Assembly: GCA_013360875.1 (NCBI GenBank) | Contig: JABWAU010000032.1 | Location: forward strand, 1 to 32,292 | Source: Anaerolineales bacterium | GTDB lineage: Bacteria > Chloroflexota > Anaerolineae > Anaerolineales > Villigracilaceae | DNA: 32,292 bases | Reading direction: 5' to 3' | Shown here: positions 15,082 through 23,966 of the stretch, piece after piece | Layout: every line of letters starts with the position of its first letter | Position numbering within the stretch: the first letter of the stretch is position 1 | Program-made: the position numbers and the translations under genes | The notes under the pieces: generated by a model | What the model was told of the DNA's origin: nothing | Database searches by the model: none | The model's input: the letters and a program-made list of their open reading frames with translations, nothing else

Positions 15082-17529
15082 ATGTCAAAGCAGATCACAC
15101 TAACGATTGACAGAAGACAGGTCACGGTTCCGGAAGGAACGCTGGTGGCGGATGCCGCGAAGATGGCTGGCATTGACATCCCTGTTTTCTGTCATCATCC
15201 CAAACTCGAACCGGTCGGCATGTGCCGCATGTGTCTCGTGGAGATCGGGCGCCCGGTGCGCGACCGCGCCACGGGTCAATTTGTGATGGAGAACGGCGCG
15301 CCGAAGATCCAGTTCATGCCCAAACTCGAAACCGCCTGCACGAACAAGGTGGAGGAAGGCATGGTGGTGCTGACGCAATCCGAAAAGGCGGCGGAGGGAC
15401 AAAAGGGAACCATTGAGTTCCTGCTCACTTCGCATCCGCTCGACTGCCCGGTTTGCGACAAGGGCGGCGAATGTCCGCTTCAAAACCTGACGATGGCGCA
15501 CGGTCCTGGCAAGAGCCGCTTTATCTTCGACGAAAAGATGCGCCTCGATAAGATGGTGCCGTTGGGCGAATTGATCTGGCTCGACCGCGAACGATGCATC
15601 CAGTGCGCGCGTTGCATCCGCTTCCAGGATGAGATCGCGGGCGACTCGGTCATCGGCTTCGACGACCGCGGACGCAGGACCCAAATCGTCTCTTTCTCGG
15701 AACCCGGATTCGATTCAGTTTTCTCGGGCAACACCACCGACATTTGCCCGGTCGGCGCGTTGACCACCACGGACTTCCGCTTCGGCGCGCGGCCCTGGGA
15801 ACTGGAGGCGCACGCTTCGATATGTACGCAATGCCCCGTCGGGTGCAACACCACGTTGAACACGCGCCGCGAGGCAAAAGCGGGCGGGAAGATCGTCGTC
15901 AAGCGCGTCATGCCGCGGCAAAACGAGGAAGTGAACGAGATCTGGATCTGCGACAAGGGCCGCTTCGCGTATCACTACACCGAAGGAAAAAAACGGCTCA
16001 CCAGACCACTTGCCCGTAAAGATGGAAAGTTGTTGCGTGTTTCATGGGAAGCCGCGACCAAACTCGCCGCCGAGAATTTCCTCAAAGCGAAGAAGAATTT
16101 CGTCATCCTGGCTTCGGGCAGGCTCTCCAACGAAGACCTGTTCAATTTGAAATCGCTTGCCGATCATTCCGAAGGCCGGGCGTACCTGTACTCTCATATT
16201 GGCGGCGGCGAATTGACCTCGCTCGTGGGCGTGGGCGAGGGGACAAACTTCGCGAAGATGGGCGCAGGCACAACCATCGTAGTGATCGCCTCCAACCTCT
16301 ACGAAGAAGCGCCGATCTGGCACCTGCGCGTCAAACAGGCGGCGGAGCGCGGCGCCACGTTGATCGTGATGAATCCGCGTGGGACCAAACTCGACCGGTA
16401 TGCTTCGTTCGTTGTGCGTTACGCGTATGGCGACGAAGTCAAATCCGTTCAGGAACTCGGCAAGAAAGGCAGGATCGGCGACGCGTTCCTGAAATCCGAA
16501 AACGCCGTCATCCTGTATGGAAGCGAGGGGCTTGGCATTTCGGGTTCGGCAGCGGTCGCCTCTGCCTGCGCGAAATTGTTGAACGATAACGGTTTTGTCG
16601 GCAAGCCCAACAACGGACTCATCGGTGTGTGGGGGCGCGCGAACGACCAGGGCGCGTGGGAGATGGGCTTTGAAGTCGAGGAAGACCTCGCAAAGGTATT
16701 GAAAGGCAAAGCAGTGTATATTGTCGGCGCGGACCCGGCGGCGGACGATCCGAAACTCGCCAAAGCGCTCGAAGGCGCGGAGTTCGTCGCAGCGCAGGAT
16801 GTGATGGAAACCGCCACGACCGAAATTGCGGACGTGGTTCTTCCCGCGCAGGCTTTCACCGAACGCGAAGGCACGTTGACCTCCGGCGAGCGGCGCGCGC
16901 AGCGTTTCTATCCGGCTGTCCCTGTGACGGGCGATGCGAAACCCGATTTTGCCATCACCTCGCAGATCGCGCGTCACATGGGCGTCATCCTCGAAGGCAC
17001 GTCGGTTTCGGCGGTGTTTGACATTCTGGCTGCCTCGGTGAAATCGTTCGAGGGATTGAATTACGCCAAACTCGCGGAAGTGAAACCGCAGTGGCCCATC
17101 GTCGGGCGCGGCGACTTGTATTACGGCGGCACGACCTACGAAAACACGCAGGGCATGGGCGCGCAGTTGTCGGCGGCGGCGGCGCGCGGAGAAAAGGTGA
17201 GCATTCCCCGGGTCCAGAGAGAAGCGCCGCCTCGTCCGAAGGAGAACGAATTGCTGGCGGTGCCTGTCACCAAATTGTATGATCGCGGCACGACCGTCCT
17301 TCCCGCCGAGTTATTGCATGAACGGATCGGCGACGCGAGCCTCATCCTGCATCCCGACGCGGCGAAAAGTTTGGGCGTGGAGGCGGGCCAGGCTGTGAAT
17401 GTCAGTTTCAACGGCGTGAGCGGCGGGGCGGTCGTGAAACTGGACGATACGATCCCGGTGGGTGTGGCATTGATCCCGCGCTCGATGGGACTGGCGATCC
17501 GCGAACCCGTCCCGCTAAAGGTGAAATGA
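15082..17529 (+). CDS. nuoG: NADH-quinone oxidoreductase subunit G
   Basis: 815 residues (75-kDa subunit). The N-terminal ferredoxin domain binds [2Fe-2S] N1b with Cys37, Cys48, Cys51 and Cys86. Then come the His-Cys3 cluster N5 (HPLDCPVCDKGGEC) and cluster N4 (CIQCARC plus the later DICPVG Cys). CTQCPVGC with a later Cys in IWICDKG matches the N7 cluster found in some bacteria. The C-terminal part is the molybdopterin-oxidoreductase-like fold, without an evident molybdenum site. AGGAAG precedes the ATG. It overlaps nuoH by ATGA. Confidence 0.94.
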   Translation: MSKQITLTIDRRQVTVPEGTLVADAAKMAGIDIPVFCHHPKLEPVGMCRMCLVEIGRPVRDRATGQFVMENGAPKIQFMPKLETACTNKVEEGMVVLTQSEKAAEGQKGTIEFLLTSHPLDCPVCDKGGECPLQNLTMAHGPGKSRFIFDEKMRLDKMVPLGELIWLDRERCIQCARCIRFQDEIAGDSVIGFDDRGRRTQIVSFSEPGFDSVFSGNTTDICPVGALTTTDFRFGARPWELEAHASICTQCPVGCNTTLNTRREAKAGGKIVVKRVMPRQNEEVNEIWICDKGRFAYHYTEGKKRLTRPLARKDGKLLRVSWEAATKLAAENFLKAKKNFVILASGRLSNEDLFNLKSLADHSEGRAYLYSHIGGGELTSLVGVGEGTNFAKMGAGTTIVVIASNLYEEAPIWHLRVKQAAERGATLIVMNPRGTKLDRYASFVVRYAYGDEVKSVQELGKKGRIGDAFLKSENAVILYGSEGLGISGSAAVASACAKLLNDNGFVGKPNNGLIGVWGRANDQGAWEMGFEVEEDLAKVLKGKAVYIVGADPAADDPKLAKALEGAEFVAAQDVMETATTEIADVVLPAQAFTEREGTLTSGERRAQRFYPAVPVTGDAKPDFAITSQIARHMGVILEGTSVSAVFDILAASVKSFEGLNYAKLAEVKPQWPIVGRGDLYYGGTTYENTQGMGAQLSAAAARGEKVSIPRVQREAPPRPKENELLAVPVTKLYDRGTTVLPAELLHERIGDASLILHPDAAKSLGVEAGQAVNVSFNGVSGGAVVKLDDTIPVGVALIPRSMGLAIREPVPLKVK

Positions 17530-18704
17530 TGCTATCGGATTGGACTCTCTGGCTCGAGTGGTTTATCAAATCGCTGGTGTTGATCTTTGCGCTGCTGGGC
17601 GGTTTTGCCTATCTCACTTGGTATGAACGCCGCGCGCTGGCGCGCATCCAGTCGCGCATCGGTCCGAATCGCGCGGGACCTCAGGGTTTGCTCCAGCCCA
17701 TCGCCGATGCGGTCAAGTTGATCTTCAAGGAGGAACTTGTCCCCGCCAGGGCGGACAAGCTCCTGTTCTTCTGGGCGCCGATCATTACGATGGTTCCCTC
17801 GATCATTCTTGCAGCGATCATCCCGTGGGGAACGTCGTTCACGGCGTTCGGGCGCGAGATCAAACTGTACCTCGCCGACATCAATGTGGGCGTGCTGTAC
17901 CTGATGTCCATCGCCTCGATCGCGGTCTACGGCATTGTGCTGGCGGGCTGGTCTTCGAACAACAAATACGCGATGCTCGGCGGTCTGCGTTCCTCGGCGC
18001 AGATGATCAGTTACGAATTGACGCTGGGGCTTTCGTTCGTGACCGTCATCATCCTTGCGGATTCGATGCGCTTGATTGACATCGTGAACTCGCAAAGGGA
18101 CATCTGGTTCGTGGTCGTCCAGCCAGTCGGCGCGGTGATCTTCTGGATTGCGACGCTGGCGGAGGTGAACCGCGCTCCGTTCGACATGCCCGAAGCCGAA
18201 CAGGAATTGACCGCCGGTTATCACAGCGAGTATTCGGGCATGAAGTTCGCCCTGTTCTTCATGGCGGAATATCAGAAGATGATCGTCATCTGCATGATCG
18301 CCGCGACGTTATATTTCGGCGGTTATCGCGAGTTCCCCTTCCTTTCCAATACCTTTTTCAGCGTGGATCATACCTGGACCCTCGGCTCGTGGCAGATCAC
18401 GAACTGGTTCCTGGGACCGATCTACCTCTTCCTGAAGGTCGTCGTGTTGTTGTTCGGCATGATCTGGGTGCGCGCCACGTGGCCCCGCATCCGCTACGAC
18501 CGCCTGATGTCCTTCGGCTGGAAGATCCTGCTCCCGCTGTCGCTGGCGATCGCCTTCATTACTGCGGTGGGAATTTTGCTGGCAGACGTGTCGAACAATC
18601 CGGTCTTCTTCTGGGCGATCCCGGTGCTTTCGATAATGGCGGGCTTGTTTACCGTTGCGGTGATTTACCGTGAGTTGAGGAGAAAAGCGTATGAGCGTGC
18701 TTGA
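17526..18704 (+). CDS. nuoH: NADH-quinone oxidoreductase subunit H
   Basis: 392 residues with about eight to nine hydrophobic helices. NuoH anchors the peripheral arm and forms part of the quinone channel. Visible motifs are [33 protein letters not shown] (first cytoplasmic loop), [31 protein letters not shown] (third loop, acidic, quinone and proton coupling) and [21 protein letters not shown] near the end. These are the most conserved parts of the family and all are intact. ATG 17529 is an alternative start three bases downstream. It overlaps nuoI by 14 bp. Confidence 0.95.
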   Translation: MMLSDWTLWLEWFIKSLVLIFALLGGFAYLTWYERRALARIQSRIGPNRAGPQGLLQPIADAVKLIFKEELVPARADKLLFFWAPIITMVPSIILAAIIPWGTSFTAFGREIKLYLADINVGVLYLMSIASIAVYGIVLAGWSSNNKYAMLGGLRSSAQMISYELTLGLSFVTVIILADSMRLIDIVNSQRDIWFVVVQPVGAVIFWIATLAEVNRAPFDMPEAEQELTAGYHSEYSGMKFALFFMAEYQKMIVICMIAATLYFGGYREFPFLSNTFFSVDHTWTLGSWQITNWFLGPIYLFLKVVVLLFGMIWVRATWPRIRYDRLMSFGWKILLPLSLAIAFITAVGILLADVSNNPVFFWAIPVLSIMAGLFTVAVIYRELRRKAYERA

Positions 18705-19209
18705 CCCTTTTGTCGAACTCCTGCGCGGTCTTGGCATCACGTTCAAGACGATGCTGGATAAGCCGGTGACGTTCCAGTATCCCGAAGAGAAACGTCAGGT
18801 GCGTCCGCGTTTTCGCGGGCGACACGTGTTGAAACGTTACGAGAACGGTCTCGAAAAGTGCATTGGATGTTCGCTGTGCGCCGCCGCCTGCCCTGCGGAC
18901 GCGATCTTTGTGGAAGCCTCGGAAAACTCCGACGAAAAACGCTTCTCGCCCGGAGAGCGGTACGCCTCCACCTACGAGATCAACATGCTCCGCTGTATCT
19001 ACTGCGGATTTTGCGAGGACGCCTGTCCCACCGAGGCGATCGTGCTGGGCGACAACTACGAACTCTCCTTCTACGACCGCCGTTCCGCGATCTACACCAA
19101 GGAGATGCTGCTGGAACCCGTCCCCACCGTGGAGATGACCACACCGCGCAAAGTGGAAGCGGGCGTGTTCACGCGCTCGGTGCCGGAGATGAAAGACCCT
19201 GCCGATTAA
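18691..19209 (+). CDS. nuoI: NADH-quinone oxidoreductase subunit I
   Basis: 172 residues (23-kDa, 8Fe ferredoxin-like subunit). Two [4Fe-4S] sites, N6a and N6b, are complete: Cys57/60/63 with Cys67 ([12 protein letters not shown]) and Cys102/105/108 with Cys112 ([12 protein letters not shown]). It relays electrons from NuoG to NuoB. The start lies within nuoH, with GAGGAG upstream. A repeat-filled gap separates it from nuoJ. Confidence 0.95.
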   Translation: MSVLDPFVELLRGLGITFKTMLDKPVTFQYPEEKRQVRPRFRGRHVLKRYENGLEKCIGCSLCAAACPADAIFVEASENSDEKRFSPGERYASTYEINMLRCIYCGFCEDACPTEAIVLGDNYELSFYDRRSAIYTKEMLLEPVPTVEMTTPRKVEAGVFTRSVPEMKDPAD

Positions 19210-19263
19210 CGATTTACGATTGAGTACAGTCCAATCGAAAATCGTCAATCGTAAATCGTCAAT
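19209..19263. repeat. 7-bp repeats in inverted arrangement between nuoI and nuoJ
   Basis: The right block 19236-19263 is four heptamers of CGWMAAT type. The left block (about 19208-19221) is two units in the opposite orientation. ACGATTTACGATTGA (19209-19223) and 19245-19259 are perfect 15-nt reverse complements, so the transcript can form a hairpin. The block fills nearly all of the 63-nt gap. Confidence 0.85.
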
Positions 19264-19272
19264 GGATATGTT

Positions 19273-19797
19273 ATGACCCTCGACCTAGCCCTCTTCCTCA
19301 TCCTCGCCCTCGTCGCCATTGCCGCGGCGCTTGGCATGTTATTGAGCCGCAACGCGGTGTACTCGGCGTTGTTCCTGGTTTTGAACTTCGTCACGGTGGC
19401 GGTGTTCTACCTGCTTCTCGGCGCGCCGTTCATTGCCATGGCGCAGATCACTGTCTACGCAGGCGCCATCATGGTGTTGTTCCTGTTCGTCATCATGCTG
19501 CTCGGCGCGGAAAGACTGCCCGACGCGAAAGTGCTGCCCTGGCAGAAACCGCTGGCGTACGGACTGGCGTTCGTGCTTGCCGCGGAAGCCACCTATCTGT
19601 TCGTTACGCGCGCCAGACCCGAAGGCGACATCCTGCCGCCCGAAGCGGCAGTCAACACCCTGGATAACCTGCGCGCACTGGGAATTGCCCTGTTCAGCGA
19701 TTACCTCCTGCCGTTCGAGGTGACGTCCATCCTTTTGCTGGTCGCGATGGTGGGCGCGATCCTCCTGACCAAAAAGGAGAAATGGGAGCGGAAATAA
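19273..19797 (+). CDS. nuoJ: NADH-quinone oxidoreductase subunit J
   Basis: 174 residues with five predicted transmembrane helices. NuoJ lies in the membrane arm next to NuoK and NuoA. The conserved TM3 segment is [22 protein letters not shown], which in known structures carries the pi-bulge involved in coupling. A C-terminal helix [22 protein letters not shown] is typical. No strong ribosome site is seen; the 7-bp repeat ends 9 nt upstream. Its stop overlaps the nuoK start (TAATG). Confidence 0.93.
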   Translation: MTLDLALFLILALVAIAAALGMLLSRNAVYSALFLVLNFVTVAVFYLLLGAPFIAMAQITVYAGAIMVLFLFVIMLLGAERLPDAKVLPWQKPLAYGLAFVLAAEATYLFVTRARPEGDILPPEAAVNTLDNLRALGIALFSDYLLPFEVTSILLLVAMVGAILLTKKEKWERK

Positions 19798-20099
19798 TGG
19801 TCCCTGTCGAGTATTACATCATTCTTTCGGCGGTCCTGTTCTCCATCGGTGTGGCAGGCGTGGTCTTCCGCCGTAATGCGCTCGTCATCTTCATGTCCAT
19901 CGAATTGATGTTGAACGCGGCAAACCTCGCCATCGTCGCGTTCAGCAGCGCTCTCAAATCCTTGGAGGGACAGATCTTCGTGTTCTTCGTCATCGCGGTC
20001 GCCGCGGCGGAGGTCGCCGTGGGGCTGGCGTTGATCGTCGAGATCTTCAAGTCCAAGCGTAGCATTGACGTGGACCAGATGAACAGCATGAAGGGATAA
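19797..20099 (+). CDS. nuoK: NADH-quinone oxidoreductase subunit K
   Basis: 100 residues, exactly the usual NuoK length, with three transmembrane helices. The opening [27 protein letters not shown] and the TM2 segment [19 protein letters not shown] (Glu in SIELMLN, essential for proton transfer in E. coli) are diagnostic; the second glutamate lies in [11 protein letters not shown]. The start is ATG 19797 rather than in-frame ATG 19782, based on the conserved MVP opening. Confidence 0.94.
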   Translation: MVPVEYYIILSAVLFSIGVAGVVFRRNALVIFMSIELMLNAANLAIVAFSSALKSLEGQIFVFFVIAVAAAEVAVGLALIVEIFKSKRSIDVDQMNSMKG

Positions 20100-20106
20100 A
20101 ACGAGA

Positions 20107-20169
20107 GTAGCGTGTAGCGTGCTGCGTATTGCGTGGAGTGCGGAGCGCAAAACGAAACACGCACCACGC
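20107..20169. repeat. Nine-unit 7-bp repeat block between nuoK and nuoL
   Basis: 63 bp made of nine heptamers. The first six are GYRGYGY-like and the last ones are their reverse-complement type (ACACGC, ACCACGC). It ends exactly at the nuoL ribosome site CGGAG and takes up most of the 81-nt gap. Confidence 0.8.
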
Positions 20170-20180
20170 CCGGAGTTCTT

Positions 20181-22322
20181 ATGCACTTAAGCGAAACTGT
20201 AAATTCAGGCTTTTTCTTCCTTGCGCCCTGGCTGGTTCTTGCGCCGGTGACAGGCTTGCTGTTCAACATCGTTTTTGGCGGCAGGCTCGGCGAAAAGGCG
20301 ATCGGCTGGGTCGCCAGCGCGGCGTCGGGCGCGGCGTTCGTCGTCAGCGCGTTGCTGGCATGGTCGCTCGCGGCAAACGGAGGTCACGCGGTGAGCGTGC
20401 CTTTTGCGGAGTGGATCCACATCGGGAGTCTCGAACTCGATTGGACGTTCCGCGTCGATTCGTTATCCACGACGATGATGCTGGTCGTCTCGGGCGTCGG
20501 GACCTTGATCCACATCTATGCCATCGGATACATGCACGAGGACGTGCGTTTCAAACGTGACCCGGGCCGGTTCCGCCGCTTCTTCGTTTTCCTCAACCTG
20601 TTCATCGCCGCCATGATGATCCTCGTGAGCGGAGACTCGTACCTGATGCTGTTCGTCGGCTGGGAGGGCGTGGGGCTTTGCTCCTTCCTACTCATCGGCT
20701 TCTGGTACGAGATGGACACGCTGGCGCGTCCCTCTTGGGCGAATTCGGACGCGGCGAAAAAAGCCTTCATTACGAACCGCGTCGGCGACTTTGGTTTCCT
20801 GATCGCGGGCTTCATCATGTTTTGGGTGTTTGGAAGTTTCCAATTCGATGAAGTGTTCAGCCAGGTTTCGACGATTGCCCCCGGAATCATTATTGCAATT
20901 ACCTTGTTCATGTTGGTTGGCGTTGCAGGCAAATCGGCGCAGATCCCGCTGTACGTCTGGCTGCCGGACGCGATGGCGGGTCCGACTCCTGTCTCTGCAT
21001 TGATCCATGCCGCGACGATGGTGACCGCGGGCGTGTATCTCATCGCGCGTTCCGCGCCGTTGTATTCGTCGGTGCCTGAAGCGCAGAACATCGTTGCGCT
21101 GGTGGGAGCCGTCACCGCGCTCTTCGCGGCGACGATCGCCGTCGGTCAATATGACATCAAGCGCGTGCTGGCGTATTCCACGATCTCGCAACTCGGTTTC
21201 ATGGTTGCCGCGGTGGGCATGGGCGCATACGTGGCGGGGATGTTCCATCTCGTGACGCACGCCTTCTTCAAGGCTTTGCTGTTCCTTTCCGCGGGTTCGG
21301 TGATTCTGGGATTGGAGCGCGGGCATCACCGCGCGGCGCATGGACATCACGATGACCATGGCAAGGGGAAGAAGAAAGCAGGAAAGGGGAAAGAGGAAAG
21401 TGGGGATGAGGAATATCATGAAGAAGTGTTCGACCCCGGCGACATGCGCAACATGGGCGGGCTTCGCAAGACGATGCCGGTCACGTTCTGGCTGTATTTG
21501 ATCGGTGGACTGTCACTTTCGGGAATCTTCCCGTTTGCCGGATTCTGGTCGAAGGATGAAATCCTTGCGGATGCATTCAGGGAAGGTTTCACTGGCGTGT
21601 ATTGGCTCCTGACCGTTGCGGCATTTTTCACCGCCCTGTATGTCGGTCGGCAAATCTGGATGGTCTTCTTCGGCGAGCCGCGTCACGAAGCCGCCGCGCA
21701 CGCGGAGGAAAGTCCGCCCGTCATCATTACTCCACTGGCGGTGCTGGCTTTTCTGGCGACCTTCGGCGGCGCGTTCAATCTGCCCGGCGTTCACACTTTG
21801 ACGGACTGGCTCGAGCATACGATTGAAGTGCACGCAGGCGAGTTTATCTGGAGTGTTGCGATCATTTCGACCATGCTGGCTCTGCTCGCTATCCTGGTCT
21901 CGTGGCTGATCTATGGACGCAATCCGCTCAAGGCTGCACAAGTTGATCCCTTGAAGCGACCCCTTGGTTTCATTTTTACGGGCATGGAAAACAAATGGTA
22001 CGTGGATGAACTCTATCAAGCCGTCATCATCAATCCGTTCAAGAAACTGTCCCAGTTCCTCGCGGACGTGATTGACGAAAGGTTCTGGCACGACTGGTTC
22101 CACGAGAAAGTCATCGCGGGGACGTACAACTGGTTGAGCAACATCGCCTTGGATCGTTATTTCGATCAGCGCGGCATTGACGCCTTCGCGAACGCCCTCG
22201 GCGCGTGGACGCAATCTTTATCGGCAGCCCTCCGCAAGGTCCAGAACGGATTCGTGCGCTCGTACGCGCTGTCCGTGTTGCTGGGTGTAGTCGTAATTCT
22301 TGGATATTTGATTTTCAAATAG
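20181..22322 (+). CDS. nuoL: NADH-quinone oxidoreductase subunit L
   Basis: 713 residues, the largest antiporter-like proton-pumping subunit, with the long C-terminal lateral helix. Core motifs are FVGWEGVGLCSFLLIGFW (key Glu), AGKSAQIPLYVWLPDAMAGPTPVSALIHAATMVTAG, and DIKRVLAYSTISQLGFM. Between about residues 380 and 420, a His-rich then Lys/Glu-rich hydrophilic loop replaces the short family loop before DMRNMGGLRKTMP; part of it is encoded by 7-bp repeats. ATG 20181 is chosen because CGGAG precedes it and the frame further upstream is repeat DNA. Confidence 0.94.
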   Translation: MHLSETVNSGFFFLAPWLVLAPVTGLLFNIVFGGRLGEKAIGWVASAASGAAFVVSALLAWSLAANGGHAVSVPFAEWIHIGSLELDWTFRVDSLSTTMMLVVSGVGTLIHIYAIGYMHEDVRFKRDPGRFRRFFVFLNLFIAAMMILVSGDSYLMLFVGWEGVGLCSFLLIGFWYEMDTLARPSWANSDAAKKAFITNRVGDFGFLIAGFIMFWVFGSFQFDEVFSQVSTIAPGIIIAITLFMLVGVAGKSAQIPLYVWLPDAMAGPTPVSALIHAATMVTAGVYLIARSAPLYSSVPEAQNIVALVGAVTALFAATIAVGQYDIKRVLAYSTISQLGFMVAAVGMGAYVAGMFHLVTHAFFKALLFLSAGSVILGLERGHHRAAHGHHDDHGKGKKKAGKGKEESGDEEYHEEVFDPGDMRNMGGLRKTMPVTFWLYLIGGLSLSGIFPFAGFWSKDEILADAFREGFTGVYWLLTVAAFFTALYVGRQIWMVFFGEPRHEAAAHAEESPPVIITPLAVLAFLATFGGAFNLPGVHTLTDWLEHTIEVHAGEFIWSVAIISTMLALLAILVSWLIYGRNPLKAAQVDPLKRPLGFIFTGMENKWYVDELYQAVIINPFKKLSQFLADVIDERFWHDWFHEKVIAGTYNWLSNIALDRYFDQRGIDAFANALGAWTQSLSAALRKVQNGFVRSYALSVLLGVVVILGYLIFK
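21374..21408. repeat. 7-bp repeats inside nuoL
   Basis: Three clear heptamers GGAAAGN (21381-21401) with a degenerate unit on each side. They encode the Lys/Gly/Glu-rich loop of NuoL in frame. Confidence 0.7.
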
Positions 22323-22384
22323 TCGAAAGTCAATGATCGAAGGTCGAACATTCGACCTGTGACCTTTGACCTTCGACCTAGAGG
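22322..22384. repeat. Head-to-head four-plus-four 7-bp repeats between nuoL and nuoM
   Basis: Four heptamers of GTCGAAR type (22322-22349) are followed without spacer by four reverse-complement type units ending GAC (22350-22377) and a ninth unit, CTAGAGG, that supplies the nuoM ribosome site. The two 28-bp blocks can pair over most of their length. Confidence 0.85.
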
Positions 22385-22391
22385 ATGGAAC

Positions 22392-23903
22392 ATGGAATTT
22401 CTTTTGCAACCTCTTACACTGCTGACCTTCTTCCCGATCCTGGGCGTGTTGGTGATTCTCTTCATGAATTCTGAAATGAAGAACGCCATCCGCTGGGTTG
22501 CATTGGTCGCGTCGCTGATCGCCTTCGGCATTTCGATCTGGGTGTTGACGATGTTCAACGCCTCGAACCCGAACCTGCAACTGGTCGCCAAATACGACTG
22601 GATCACTGTCGCTGGTTGGAACATCCAATATCATCTCGGCATTGACGGCTTGAGCATCCTGCTCGTTCTGCTCACGGCGTTCCTCACGCCGATCTCGATC
22701 CTCTCCACATGGACCGCCGTCGAAGAGCGCGTCAAGGATTTCATGCTCTTCTTCCTCCTGCTCGAAGTAGGCATGACCGGCGTCTTCCTCGCGCAGGATT
22801 TGTTCCTCTTTTACATCTTCTGGGAATTCACGCTCGTGCCGATGTACTTCCTCATCGGCATCTGGGGTGGACCGCGCCGCATCTACGCCGCCATCAAGTT
22901 CTTCCTCTACACGATGGCCGGTTCCATTTTGATGCTGCTCGCCATTTTGTGGCTCGGCATCTACGGCGGGACGTTCTCCGTCCCCGACCTGATCGCGCAG
23001 GGCAACATCCCCTCGGACATTCAACTGTGGCTCTTCCTCGCGTTCACCGCCGCCTTTGCGATCAAAGTCCCGATGTGGCCCCTGCATTCGTGGCTGCCCG
23101 ATGCCCACGTCGAAGCGCCGACGGCTGGCTCGGTCATTCTGGCTGGCGTCCTGCTGAAGATGGGAACCTATGGCTTCCTGCGTTTCAACATTCCCCTCTT
23201 CCCAGAGGCGACCGTCAAAGCCGCCCCGTGGATCGCGCTCTTCGCCACCATCGGTATCATCTATGGCGCGGCCGTCTCCTATGCCCAGGCGGACGTCAAG
23301 AAACTGGTCGCGTATTCCTCCGTCAGCCACCTGGGATTTGTCATGCTCGGTCTGTTCGCCTTGAATCATCAGGGCGTGGCGGGCGCCATCTTGCAGATGA
23401 TCAACCACGGGCTTAGCACCGGAGCGTTGTTCCTCCTCGTCGGCATGATCTACGAACAGACCCACACGCGTGAGATGAAGGTCTACGGCGGGTTGTGGAA
23501 GATCACTCCCGTGTTTGGGACGGTCATGCTCATCGTCGCGCTCTCCTCGATGGGCTTGCCCGGGCTCAACGGCTTCGTCGGTGAGTTCACGATCCTGCTC
23601 GGCGCATTCGGTTCGCAGGCGATTGGCAATGCGTGGTATGCCGCCGTCTCCGCCCTGGGCGTCATCATGGCGGCGGTGTACGTCCTTTACATGTTCCAGA
23701 AGATGTTCCTCGGTCCGCAGGGTGAGGTCGTGGCGGAGGTCAAAAAGCACGGTCACGGCATCCGCGACCTGAACTGGCGTGAGATCGTCACCATGGTTCC
23801 CATCCTGGTCTTCATCTTCTGGATCGGGCTGTATCCCAAACCCTTCTTTGCCCTCATGGCTCCCGCTGTGGAGAATTTGGTGAAGATGTTGCCGATACCA
23901 TAA
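22392..23903 (+). CDS. nuoM: NADH-quinone oxidoreductase subunit M
   Basis: 503 residues, an antiporter-like proton-pumping subunit with 14 helices expected. Motifs are FYIFWEFTLVPMYFLIGIWGG (key Glu), AIKVPMWPLHSWLPDAHVEAPTAGSVILAGVLLKMGTYG (key Lys), DVKKLVAYSSVSHLGFVMLG and SSMGLPGLNGFVGEF. Length and order match the family. The start is ATG 22392, with GAGGATGGA upstream; the in-frame ATG at 22359 lies in repeat DNA. Confidence 0.95.
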   Translation: MEFLLQPLTLLTFFPILGVLVILFMNSEMKNAIRWVALVASLIAFGISIWVLTMFNASNPNLQLVAKYDWITVAGWNIQYHLGIDGLSILLVLLTAFLTPISILSTWTAVEERVKDFMLFFLLLEVGMTGVFLAQDLFLFYIFWEFTLVPMYFLIGIWGGPRRIYAAIKFFLYTMAGSILMLLAILWLGIYGGTFSVPDLIAQGNIPSDIQLWLFLAFTAAFAIKVPMWPLHSWLPDAHVEAPTAGSVILAGVLLKMGTYGFLRFNIPLFPEATVKAAPWIALFATIGIIYGAAVSYAQADVKKLVAYSSVSHLGFVMLGLFALNHQGVAGAILQMINHGLSTGALFLLVGMIYEQTHTREMKVYGGLWKITPVFGTVMLIVALSSMGLPGLNGFVGEFTILLGAFGSQAIGNAWYAAVSALGVIMAAVYVLYMFQKMFLGPQGEVVAEVKKHGHGIRDLNWREIVTMVPILVFIFWIGLYPKPFFALMAPAVENLVKMLPIP

Positions 23904-23908
23904 TCTTA

Positions 23909-23955
23909 CCCTCACCCCAACCTCTCTCCCATCGGGAGAGGGGCAGGGGTGAGGG
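23909..23955. repeat. GC-rich palindrome between nuoM and nuoN
   Basis: Arms CCCTCACCCC (23909-23918) / GGGGTGAGGG (23946-23955), with an inner stem CTCTCCC (23924-23930)/GGGAGAG (23934-23940) and loop ATC. Similar CCCTCACCCC-type palindromes are common intergenic repeats in many bacteria. The right arm overlaps the nuoN ribosome-site region. Confidence 0.8.
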
Positions 23956-23966
23956 ATGGAAACGCT

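Noticed and set aside
19209-20169. Short regular repeats considered as a CRISPR array
   Set aside because: Units are 7 bp, adjacent without spacers and degenerate; no cas genes are present.
20133-20180. Longer NuoL N-terminus
   Set aside because: The added residues come from 7-bp repeat DNA, and a ribosome site sits just before ATG 20181.
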